NCBI RefSeq assembly: GCF_009905375.1
Contig: NC_133655.1
Span: 168,073,995 to 168,137,994 of the forward strand
Direction of reading: 5' to 3'
Length of the DNA stretch: 64,000 bases
Source: Apium graveolens
Taxonomy: Eukaryota; Streptophyta; Magnoliopsida; Apiales; Apiaceae
Shown: positions 45,436-56,329 of the stretch, in pieces
Position numbering within the stretch: the first letter of the stretch is position 1
How the letters are laid out: the number at the start of each line of letters is the position of its first letter
The notes under the pieces: model-generated
The model's input: the letters and a program-made list of their open reading frames with translations, nothing else
Told to the model about the DNA's origin: nothing
The model's database searches: none
Translations under genes and position numbers: made by a program

Positions 45436-48400
45436 TCAAATGAGGTCCTTTAGATATACAAGAAATTCAAGTTCCTCTATGATTGGTATCCCTGTTAAAG
45501 CTTCCACCAGCTTGAGTTTGTCTTGCTTTGGATAACTATCTAACATCTCAATTCTAAACTTTGAGAATGAGACAACTTTTACATTCAGAAATCTTCCATC
45601 CTTGGAAATTCTACTCATTCCTTTTGCCTTGAGTTCTTCTGATCTTTTAATATACAATTCAATCTCCTCATCATACTTCCTCTTCTTCTCCTCATATTCA
45701 GCTTTATTCCTTTCTCTTCTTTCCTCCCTTGCAATCAACCATTCAGCCAACACAGATCTCCATGCTCTTGTAGCAGTATCCTTATCATTCAGTAAACTTA
45801 TCACTCTTTTAATTTCTGTAGGAGAGAGAGTGTCCATTAAGTTGCTACCAAGAAAAGTGAAGGACCCATCTTCAAAGTAGATTCTTACTTCCCTTAGAGT
45901 TACTACCCAGACTCTAACTATTTCCTCAGCTAGTTGTTGGAAATAATCTTCACCTGAGATGCACCAATTTAAAGGTAGAAAGTCACTTTGCTTGAAATAG
46001 TTCCAGATGGCCCTTTCAGTGACTTTAACTTTTTCAGTAGGCTTAGCCTTCTTAGGTTTTCTCCCAACAGACTTGAAATGAGTTCTGTGTGATGGCTTGA
46101 CAGAAGGTAGGTTTGTGATTTTCTTGAGAGATGTTTGGCTTGTGGTGATTGGTATTTTTAGAAAGGTGTTAGCAGTTTGTTTGTATAAGAATTTAGGCTT
46201 AGAGGTTTGAGGTGTTTTGATGATTGAGTTTGTTGGCTTTGAATATTGAACTTGAGTTGTTTGGATTTTTAGGGTTTGATGTGGTTCTGAGCCATCATGC
46301 CATTTCTTGCTTCTTCTTTCTTCTCCCCTTTTCTTATCATCATTCTTCTTCTCATCCTTCTTCTCATTGTTACTACCAGTTGCTCTTGAAGATTGACTTA
46401 GATTTGAGCCATAAGGTTTTTGTTCATCATGCTTCTGCTCATCATCATCCTTGTCACTTCTTAGATTAAAATGAGTGGATGGCAACATGGTGTCAGCATT
46501 TCTGAGATACCTTTCAAGAATCCTGATCATTTCTTCATCTTCAATTTTCTTAGTCTTTTTATACTTAAAGTCAGATTGAATAGTCATGATCAGTCTTATA
46601 TTCCATCTCATACAATTCTTGGGCATATTGAGGATTTTGTTCTTCTTTGTCTGTGGGAAGATGTAGGACACTCCCTTGCTTAGATATAGATAGACTTCAG
46701 GAAAAACTGCTATCTGTGAATTTTTGAGTTCATTGAGAAGCTGAGTGTCCTCTGTGATGACTCTATGAACTTTGTCAATCACAACATCTAGCTCAGATGC
46801 CCTTAGAGTTCTGAGATTTGAGAGAGAGACTTGAAGGCATCTGTCTACACCACCATCATTAATATTGACAATAATCCTCTTCTGTAGATAGTCTTCAACA
46901 TTCACCACTACTGCCCTAACTTGATTGATAGTTTTGGCCAATGCCCTCTTGTATGTGATGAAGTTATTTTGAAGAGGCATTCTCAAGACTGCAAGAAGTT
47001 CACTGAATTCTTGATCTTGATTTGGTCCTTCAGCAGCCTTGATGAGTCTTTCTTTTCCAACATCAACTTGAGCACTTGAGGATCCTGTACCAACCTGAAT
47101 AGGATCTTTAGATTTGGCTTTAGCATCCCTGGATTGTTGAATCCTAGCCTCAATCTCCCCCTTAGTCTTCGGGACAGGCATGAGTAGAGGAGTTGGCAAT
47201 CTGGCCTTATTTCTTCAGGTAGAGAGGGCTATGGTATATTGAGCTTCCCCATGATAGCCCCCAAAGCAACTGAATTCTGCATTTGGAGATGCTTGTGAGA
47301 GTCCACCAGGGTCTTGATATCTGTTTGTTGACTTTTGACTAGAGAAGTCAAAGGTTGGACTTGAGCATTTAGGGAAGCATTTGAGGTCTCTAGTGAGGCA
47401 ACATGTGCCTTGAGATCTTGAAGGTCTTGAAAAGATGAGCTTGAAGTAGAGATAGAAGTAGATGGTCCAAATGAAGCTTGCACATGCTTCTGAATTTCAT
47501 CAAAAACCAAAGAGGAAGGAGTGTATCTTGCAGTGTGCATTTGATCCAGCTTCCACCTTGTGTCATTGGAATTTGTGATGTGATCTTGAACTACCTTGTG
47601 CAAAGCTACAAAAGAGTCCTTCAGTTGTGTAACACTCTTGTCAATCCCACTGAGATCATATCTAGAAATCTGTTATGAAAAAGTTTTGAATTGCTTCTTA
47701 ATCATTATCTGAGAAGGGGTGATTTGATCCATCTTTTCTCTAACCATCTTCATAATCTTATCTTGATGCCCAGTGAGAGTAATCTGAAGTACTTTTCCAA
47801 AGTTATGTAAAGCTTTGATTTGAGCCTTGTATACCTCATTCACTACATCATACACCTCTTGTGGGGTTAAGGATCTAGCATTGCTCCCCAAGATGGTTCG
47901 GTACTCTTCCCTGAACTGGGCTAGTACATCATTCATTTTAATAGCAAAGTCCTTATCCATCCATTGGTCGCAGTTAGCATCCTCACCAGCTTCATCAATT
48001 ATTTTAGCTTATTGTTCCTCAACATCTGTCTGGTAGGGTAGCATAATGGCTTGGTAGTCCTGGTTCGACATGTCTTAGGTTAAAAGTTGCTGGGAGATCT
48101 GTGCAAGTCCTGTTAGATGGAGGTGCAACTTATTGTAGCCAGTTGGAGAGAATGTGTGGTTGTTGAGGTTGGGAAGTTAAGGGTTGTGGAGTTGGATCAG
48201 AACCACCTGTGACAGAAGTCACATTTTGACTCATAGTAGGTATTGTGGTTATGACAAGTTATTCCACACTAGTTGTGGGAACCTCCAATTGAATTGGAGG
48301 GGATTTGACTAGGTTACTGTCATGTGCACCAGTCTCAAACCCTTGTGTATCTTACACCACACTGTCACCTGAATGTGCTATCCTTGCCTCCTCTATGACA

Positions 48401-48870
48401 TAATCATTGGCAATTATACTCCTAACATCAACTGCTAATGCAATTTCTGCTAGAGTTTTGTGGGGAGTTGTTCCTTGAACAGGAACCTCCAATTAAATTG
48501 GATAGGATTTAGATATCTCCCCCTCAGGAGTACTACCCTCAAACCTAACAGCCTGTGAAGGCTGATTTACACATGAAGGTACATTTGTAACATCCATGAG
48601 GTCTTCTGTAAAAACTGATAAATCCCCCATGTTTATGTTGGTGTCATCAAGGTCTACCCCATCATGTAGCCTCTCACCAACTAATTGTGGTTTTTGGGTG
48701 GTGAGCAAGGTTTCTTGAACCAAGTCACTTGAATGAGCATGCACTTGAGAAATGGATTCAAGTGTTGTATGTGAAGAAGAAATTTGTGAGATTAAGAGTT
48801 ATTGTTTAGTAGTGAGTGTTGGCAGCTCCCTCTGAATAGATGAGGGAGCTTCAATAGATGTGCTCTCACT
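45436..48870 (-). pseudogene. Element D third ORF, C-terminal and central parts
   Basis: The longest open piece is 587 codons (47199 down to 45436). It has a Lys/Glu-rich coiled-coil-like segment near 45700-45620 and ends EELEFLVYLKDLI. Upstream pieces at 47603-47229 and 47960-47673 include another likely coiled coil (LKAHVASLETSNASLNAQV). A last piece lies at 48744-48493. Frames differ between pieces, so at least two frameshifts and several stops are present. The order, acidic/basic low complexity and position between pol and the LTR match ORF3 of A/A2, and the N-terminal domain at 62557-63099 confirms it. It is cut by A2 at 48876. Confidence 0.75.
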
Positions 48871-48875
48871 GTGTG

Positions 48876-49987
48876 TGTTGTGAATATGTTATGTTCTTGA
48901 TGATTACCTAAACAAAACATCTAAGTAGATTTTACTTAGTGAAATAATGTAGCACTCGACGGATAAGAATTATAGTCCCGACGGATAACTCATTATAGTC
49001 CCGACGGATGATTAACTTATTATCCATCGAGTGAGTAGCTTATGTAATAATAAGTTTGTAGCACAATGTTGTATGCACCTTTGTATAGAATCTGGAGTAG
49101 CATATAAGTCATGTTGACTTTAACTAGATATGCAGAATAGGTTGATTAACTGTACATATGCAATGTCTTGTAATTCTGTATAAGTGAAATGAAGTCAAGT
49201 GCCAAAATAGCTACCAACGGATGATTAACAAAGCTTCGACGGATGACCAAAATAGCTACCAACGGATGTTTAACAAAGCTTCGACAGATGACCAAAATAG
49301 CTACCAACGGATGTTTAACAAAGCTTCGACGGATGATCAAATGACTATCAACGGATGTTTAACATAGTAGTCGACGGATGATCAATTAAGTCATCGACGG
49401 ATGATCTGAAAGTCGACAGATGATCATATCAAGATTCAAACATCAGTTGAACAGTGAAAGCTGACACACAGCCGTTGAGTTGGATACAAGTACACTGTGG
49501 AAGCCCATTAACTGGGTAATAGAGGACAAAAAGTAGCAAAGATCAAGACTGTTAGATTTTATATTTGTTCAGTTCTTTTGACTTTGTAATCTTGGTAATA
49601 TATAAACCAAGAGAGTAGCAAATAGAAAAATAACTGAGATAGCTGAGAAACAAAAACAGAGAAATCTTTGTAAGCACTATCTTTAGCATTTTCTCTGTTC
49701 TTAGCAGTTCTATTTTGTAAGCAGCTGTGAGCATTTCTGCACACAGAGTCCTCTCGATATATTAAATATATCTCTGGTGGAATTGTTTAAATCCACCAGA
49801 AAGTTTTTAAAGACTCTTGTTTTTAATTACTTATGTTTTGATTCATTCAAAGTTTACATTCCGCATTGTGCTAATCAAAACAAATATATCCATAATCGAG
49901 TTGAACATTTTTATTTCAAGAAAAAGGTTCAAGAATTCCATTCAACCCCCCTTCTGTAATTCTTGCTATATTGTTAAGGAACTAACA
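48876..49987 (+). repeat. Element A2 5' LTR
   Basis: This LTR is 1112 bp, about 90 bp longer than the element A LTRs. The 45-bp unit around CAACGGATGTTTAACAAAGC is present three times (49200-49335) instead of once. The motif array spans about 48957-49476. TATA box at 49599-49606. Confidence 0.95.
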
Positions 49988-49989
49988 AT

Positions 49990-50001
49990 TGGTATCAGAG
50001 C
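49990..50001 (+). other. Element A2 primer binding site
   Basis: TGGTATCAGAGC lies two bases after the LTR and is identical to that of element A. Confidence 0.9.
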
Positions 50002-50048
50002 AAGCTCTTAATCTACAAAGAGTTTAAAGATCAAAACAATTCAGCAAG

Positions 50049-52448
50049 ATGAACAAGAAAGATGTTGGAGTCAAGATTCATTTTCTTGATAAAGATAATT
50101 ACCATCATTGGAAGGTAAAGATGCATCTTCATATGCTTTCTCAAGATGAGGCCTATGTGGACTGCATAGAAAGAGGACCTCATGTTCCAATGAGAGCTAC
50201 AACAGGAAATGAACCATCTGTTCCAAAGCCAAGGCATGAATGGTCTGATCCTGATATTGAACAAGTCAGGAAAGATAAAAAGGCCATGAACATTCTGTTC
50301 AACGGTGTTGATGCAGACATGTTTGATAACATCATCAACTGCAAGACTGCCAAGGAAGTTTGGGACACAATACAGATAATCTGTGATGGTACTGAGCAAG
50401 TAAGAGAAAATAAAATGCAGCTCCTGATTCAGCAATATGAGCATTTTCACAATGAAGAAAGTGAGTCACTCACTGACATTTTTAGTAGATTCCAAAAGCT
50501 ACTAAATGCTCTTAAATTGCATGGAAGAGTCTATCAGACTAAAGACTCCAATCTGAAATTTCTCAGATCTCTTCCAAAGGAATGGAAACCAATGACAGTC
50601 TCATTGAGAAACTCACAAGATTATAAGGAGTTTACTTTGGAGAGACTGTATGGCATTCTGAAGACCTATGAGCTTGAGATAGAGCAGGATGAAAGAATGG
50701 AGAGAGGAAAGAAGAAAGGAGGATCCATTGCACTAGTGGCTGAACTGGAAAAGGAGAAGGAAGTGAAGATGGAAGCTGTGGAATCAACTTCAAAGGCCTG
50801 TGAAAGCAAGGGTAAAGGGCTAGCTGCAGAAAGTGAAGATTCATTGAGTCAAGATGACATGGAGGACATTGATGAGCACCTAGCATTCCTTTCAAGAAGA
50901 TTTTCCAAGCTCAAGTTCAAGAAGAACTTTGGAGCTGCCAAGCCAAATAGAAACATGGTGGATAAATCAAAATTCAAGTGTTTCAAATGTGGCTTGGCAG
51001 GGCATTTTGCAAATGAGTGTAGAAAGTCAGATTCCAGTAAGAAAAGATTTGAGTCTGTGGATTATAAGCAAAAATACTTTGATCTACTCAAACAGAAGGA
51101 AAGGGCTTTTATTACACAAGAGAATGACTGGGCAGCTGATGGTTTGGATGAAGATGAGGATGTCAGCTATGTCAATCTAGCCCTTATGGCCAAGTCTGAT
51201 GAAACAGAGACAAGTTCCTTAAGCAATCAGGTAATCACTAAAAATCTTGCACATTTATCTAAAGCTGAGTGTAATGATGCAATAAATGACATGTCTACAG
51301 AATTGTATCATTTGCGTGTTACACTTAAGTCCCTCACTAAGGAAAATGCTAAAATCAAAGAAAACAACTTATTTTTGAGTGAGAGGAATAATGTGCTTGA
51401 GTCTCAGTTTGTTGAGTTTGAGAAACTAAAAATTGAGTGTAGAATTGCCAAGGAGGAATTTACTGAGTCCTTGAAAAAGGAAGAAATTTTAAAGAAGCAG
51501 CTCGATCGTGAACAGGAGATGATTAAAGCATGGAAAACATCCAGAGATGTTCATGCTCAAATCACCAAGGTTCAAGGAATTGAGTCTTTCTGTGATGAAG
51601 CCTGGAAAAAGAATAAGGAGAAACTAGAACCTACTTTGGTAGATGGATTGCTGACAGATGTAGACTCGACGGATGATGAGGACTATCCGTCGGATAACAA
51701 AAAGTGCTATCCGTCGAATGATAAAAATCTTCATCCGTCGGCTGTGAGCAAACCCATTAGCAAAGCCAAATTAACCAAGCTAAATGAAAAGTATGGGTCT
51801 GTTTTCAAGAACTTTGTTTCAGGAGAGTCAAGTCAAGCCAAGAAAGGGAAGAAGGCTAATGTTGGTCACATGACTGTCAAACAGTTAAATGACAAACTTG
51901 AGAAGATAGAGGTAAAAACAGAGACTAAAAGGAAAAATAATAGGAATGGTAAAGTAGGGATTAACAAACATAATAACTACACACCTGACAAATATGCTCC
52001 TAGAAAAATCTGTGTCAAGTGTGGTAGTGTAAATCATTTGTCTGTTAATTGCAAATCTGCCATGCCTACTTCCATGTCTGTTCAGCCTCAATTCTCTAAC
52101 ATGAATGCCATGCCTCCCATGCCTGTTAATGCTATGCCTACACAGAACATGAATGCACAGTTTGCTAACATGTCATTTGCACCTAATCCATATTATGCTG
52201 CATACAATATGCCTCAAATGTCATTTAGCATGCCTTACTGGAATAACATGTTTGCACCAAGCATGCCATTTCCTGTTAGCCATAACATGCATGATAATTC
52301 TGTTGCATCTAGTGGTTTCAAAGGCCCAACCCAAATGACTAAGGAAGAATCTGAAATTCCTAAGTCAAATGAGTTAAGACCTAAGAAACAGAAGAAGAAA
52401 GCTAATAAGGCAGGACACAAGGAAACTTGGGTACCAAAATCAACTTGA
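50049..52448 (+). CDS. Element A2 gag, intact, 799 aa
   Basis: The reading frame is fully open. The N-terminal gag domain starts MNKKDVGVKIHFLDKDNYHHW. A coiled-coil-like Glu/Lys region is at about 200-260. The first CCHC zinc knuckle (CFKCGLAGHFANEC) starts at about residue 311. A second coiled-coil-like region lies at about 415-490. A second CCHC motif (CVKCGSVNHLSVNC) starts at about residue 655, and a Met/Pro/Asn/Gln-rich segment covers about 670-745. Such long gags are known in Sireviruses. Gag should form cytoplasmic virus-like particles that package the element RNA. Nucleotides 51665-51741 hold four copies of the family motif, read as Y-P-S-D/H-P-S. Pol follows in a different frame. 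Confidence 0.92.
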   Translation: MNKKDVGVKIHFLDKDNYHHWKVKMHLHMLSQDEAYVDCIERGPHVPMRATTGNEPSVPKPRHEWSDPDIEQVRKDKKAMNILFNGVDADMFDNIINCKTAKEVWDTIQIICDGTEQVRENKMQLLIQQYEHFHNEESESLTDIFSRFQKLLNALKLHGRVYQTKDSNLKFLRSLPKEWKPMTVSLRNSQDYKEFTLERLYGILKTYELEIEQDERMERGKKKGGSIALVAELEKEKEVKMEAVESTSKACESKGKGLAAESEDSLSQDDMEDIDEHLAFLSRRFSKLKFKKNFGAAKPNRNMVDKSKFKCFKCGLAGHFANECRKSDSSKKRFESVDYKQKYFDLLKQKERAFITQENDWAADGLDEDEDVSYVNLALMAKSDETETSSLSNQVITKNLAHLSKAECNDAINDMSTELYHLRVTLKSLTKENAKIKENNLFLSERNNVLESQFVEFEKLKIECRIAKEEFTESLKKEEILKKQLDREQEMIKAWKTSRDVHAQITKVQGIESFCDEAWKKNKEKLEPTLVDGLLTDVDSTDDEDYPSDNKKCYPSNDKNLHPSAVSKPISKAKLTKLNEKYGSVFKNFVSGESSQAKKGKKANVGHMTVKQLNDKLEKIEVKTETKRKNNRNGKVGINKHNNYTPDKYAPRKICVKCGSVNHLSVNCKSAMPTSMSVQPQFSNMNAMPPMPVNAMPTQNMNAQFANMSFAPNPYYAAYNMPQMSFSMPYWNNMFAPSMPFPVSHNMHDNSVASSGFKGPTQMTKEESEIPKSNELRPKKQKKKANKAGHKETWVPKST

Positions 52449-52459
52449 TTTGATTTTGA

Positions 52460-55400
52460 TGTGTGCAGAGAAATAGAAGGAATCTTTGGTACTTGGATAG
52501 TGGGTGTCCAAGACACATGACTGGCGATTCTACCCTGCTCACAGAGTTTGAAGAGAGAGCTGGCCCAAGTATCACTTTTGGAGATGACAACAAATGTTAT
52601 ACTGTGGGATATGGCTTGATTTCAAAGGACAATGTCATCATTGAAGAGGTTGCCTTAGTGGATGGTCTCAAACACAATCTGTTGAGTATCAGCCAGCTTT
52701 GTGATAAAGGCAACTCAGTAACCTTCAACAAAAAAACCTGTGTTGTGATTAATAATCAAAACAACAAAATAGTTCTCACTGGTGTGAGAAGAGGAAATGT
52801 GTATCTAGTTGACTTCAACTCAACTAAAGCAGAATCTGTAACTTGTCTTCTTAGTAAAGCAAGTCAAGATGAAAGTTGGCTATGACACAAGAAGCTATCT
52901 TATTTGAACTTCAAGACCATGAATGAGCTGGTAAAGAAAGAGCTAGTTAGAGGCATTCCTATGGTGGAGTTTACAAAGGATGGACTGTGTGATGCCTGCC
53001 AAAAAGGGAAGCAGATTAAAGCATCATTCAGAAAGAAACTTGATTCAACAATTGAAGAGCCTCTACAACTGCTTCACATGGATTTGTTTGGACCAGTCAA
53101 TATATTGGCAATCTCAAAGAAAAGATTTTGCCTAGTAATTGTAGATGATTTCTCAAAGTTCTCTTGGACCTATTTCCTAAAGTCCAAAGATGAGGCTAGT
53201 GAAATCATCATCAATCACATAAGGCAAGTTAACAATCATCCTGATTTCAAAGTTAGAAGAATCAGGAGTGATAATGGAACTGAGTTCAAGAACTATGTCA
53301 TGAGAGCATTTTATGAGGAAAATGGAATCTTGCATGAGTTTTCAGCAGCAAGGACTCCACAACAGAATGGAGTAGTGGAAAGAAATAATAGATCTCTTAT
53401 TGAAGCTGCAAGGACAATGCTTGAAGAATCAAAACTACCAACATACTTCTAGGCTGAAGCTGTAAACACTGCATGCTACACTCAGAACATCTCTCTGATT
53501 AATCAAGCAAGATGCATGACACCTTATCAATTATTCTAGAACAAGAAGCCAACTCTGAACTTTCTTCATATCTTTGGCTGTAAATGCTATATTTTGAGAA
53601 ATCAAACTGATCAAAATGGGAAGTTTGATGCTAAAGCAGATGAAGGAAGTTTTGTTGGATATGCTGTTGGTAAAGCATATAGAGTCTACAATCTAAGAAC
53701 CAACATTGTTGTTGCATCTATACATGTTGTGTTTGATGATAAAAAGATTGAAGGACTAAAAGATGGAGATTACCATGAGAGTCTCAAATTCGACAATGTT
53801 GAGATGGTCAGTGATGAAAGTGATGATGAGAGTGATCAAGAAACAGTGTCTAAGGATAATGCAGACAAATCTACTACAAATGAAGCACAAAACTCAACAT
53901 CCATCGAGTTACATAACGCTTCATCCGTCGGAAGGCAATCTGTATTATCCGTCGGAAGACAATCTGCCTCATCCGTCGGTACTCAAAACTCACCATCCGT
54001 CGGGTTATCAAAAGGAGCGGGAAGTCAAGGCAGATCACCCATAGAAAGCACCCCAATCTCAAATCAAAGATCAACAAACTCAGGGGGAGTTTCTAGCAAT
54101 GAAAACTCAATCACACATCAAGACAACATTGAGGTCTCTTCATCTAGGGCTAATCTACCTCAACCAAGAAAATGGACAAAAGATCACCCCTTTGAACTGA
54201 TTATTGGTGATGTGTCTTCCAGAGTTCAAACCAGGAGAGCAACTCAAGAAGAATGTCTATACAGCAGCTTCCTGTCTAAGGAAGAACCAAAGAAGGTAGA
54301 AGAAGCCTTGTTAGATCCTGATTGGATTGTAGCTATGCAGGAGGAGCTAAACCAATTTGAAAGGAATAAAGTATGGAAGCTGGTACCCAAGCCTACAGGA
54401 AAGAATCCAATAGACACCAAATGGGTATTCAGAAACAAGATGGATGAAAATGGCATAGTAGTAAGGAACAAAGCAAGATTGGTTGCTAAAGGCTATTGTC
54501 AGCAAGAAGGAATAGATTTTGATGAAACATTTGCTCCTGTTGCAAGACTTGAAGCCATCATAATCTTCTTAGCATATGCAGCCCATGCCAATTTCAAGGT
54601 CTATCAAATGGATGTCAAAAGTGCCTTTCTGAATGGAGATTTGGAGGAAGAAGTGTATGTAAGTCAACCTCCTGGCTTTGAAGATCCAAATTTCCCAGAG
54701 TATGTCTATTATCTACTGAAAGCACTTTATGGACTGAAGCAAGCACCTAGAGCCTGGTATGACACTTTATCAAAGTTCCTTTTGGAAAATCACTTCACAA
54801 GAGGTACTGTAGATAAAACTTTATTTTTCAGAAATGTGAATGGCTCTAGCATACTTGTTCAAATTTATGTAGATGATATTATTTTTGGCTCTACAGATGA
54901 GAAACTTTGTAAAAAGTTTGCCAAACTGATGCAAAGCAAGTATGAAATGAGTATGATGGGAGAACTAACTTACTTTCTTGGTTTACAAGTTAAGCAAGTT
55001 AGTGATGGAATATTCATTAGTCAAACTAAATATATTTTTGATCTTTTAAAGAAGTTTGATCTAATGGATTACACATCTGCAAAAACTCCCATGGCCACTG
55101 CAACTAAGCTTGAACTAAACACTACTGAAAAGTCTGTGGATATTTCAAGTTATAGAGGCATGGTTGGCTCACTTCTATACTTAACAGCTAGTAGGCCAGA
55201 TATAATGTTTGTTACATGTTTATGTGCTAGATTTCAAGCTGATCCTAGAGAGTCTCATTTGATAGCTATTAAGAGAATTTTCAGATATCTCAAAGGAACA
55301 CCAAACCTTGGCATTTGGTATCCTAGAGATTCTGGTTTTGATCTAACTGGTTATTCAGATGCAGATTATGCAGATTGCAGAATTGATAGAAAAAGCACAA

Positions 55401-55810
55401 CAGGAACCTGTCAATTTTTAGGAGACAAGCTTGTGTCCTGGTTCAGTAAAAAGCAAAATTCAGTTTCTACTTCTATAGTTGAAGCTGAATATATTGTTGC
55501 TGGCAGTTGCTGTGCACAGATTTTATGGATGAAAAATCAATTGCTAGACTATGGTTTGCAAGTTGAAAGGATTCCTATTTTCTGTGACAACACAAGTGCA
55601 ATTGCCATCACTGAAAATCCAGTGCAACATTCAAGGACAAAGCATATAGACATCAAGTACCATTTCATAAGGGAACATGTAATGAATGGTACTATAGAGT
55701 TACATTTTGTTCCAAGTGAGAAGCAACTTGCAGATATTTTTACCAAGCCGCTGGATGAATCCACCTTTTCTAGGTTGGTAAGTGAGTTAGGTATGCTTAA
55801 TTACTCTTGA
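52460..55810 (+). pseudogene. Element A2 pol: protease, integrase, RT, RNase H (three nonsense codons)
   Basis: The frame is -1 relative to gag and opens only after a TGA at 52457-52459, 11 nt past the gag stop. Domains: protease LDSGCPRHMTG; integrase zinc region; core with HMDLFGPVN, RSDNGTEFKN, QQNGVVER; linker [21 protein letters not shown] with KSAFLNGDL and active site YVDDIIFGS; RNase H with [10 protein letters not shown] and [20 protein letters not shown]. In-frame stops are TGA 52883-52885 and TAG 53450-53452 (both Trp in element A), and a TAG near 53537. All fall in the protease-integrase part, and RT-RNase H is open. The motif cluster is at 53899-54004. Confidence 0.9.
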
Positions 55811-56329
55811 ATTTATCTGAATTATTTTGCAAGTTGAAAAGTAGCCAGAAATTTAACTGATTTTTAGTCTTGGATGAAAATTTTGGCTAAGTCAAAATTT
55901 GCATCTCGACGGATGACCATTATCCATCGAGTTGAGTCATCCGTCGATATACAAATTATAAATAAAAATTAATTACTTTTCTGGAGTATTTAAAGCTCGA
56001 CGGATAACAGCTTATCCTCATCCGTCGAAGTGTCTAAATCTTAACCGTTAATTCTCTGAACATTATCCATCGAGTATACTTACAGTTTGTAAGCATTACA
56101 CGACGGATAATGGGTAGAATTTTTACAGTTTATTTTAAAACGGCTGTTTTAGGCAATTTCTTTTGGGTAATTTACTTCTCTTTATTATTTTTATCCGTTG
56201 ATTTTGAGTAAAGTATAATAGCTTATTTCATTCTAATCATTTTCTTTTATCACTCTAAAATTCAACTGTGTTATTTCATTCTCTCTCAAGCAAAAATCCT
56301 CTTTCTCTTCAAGCCTTTCTTCTCTAACA
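55811..56329 (+). other. Element A2 pol-ORF3 spacer with motif cluster
   Basis: This is the counterpart of 32074-32570. TCGACGGAT and ATCCGTCGA-type copies at about 55905-56107 are in both orientations. The segment CGACGGATAACAGCTTATCCTCATCCGTCG contains a complementary pair. About 25 bp not present in element A lie just before the ORF3 ATG (CAAAAATCCTCTTTCTCTTC). Confidence 0.6.
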
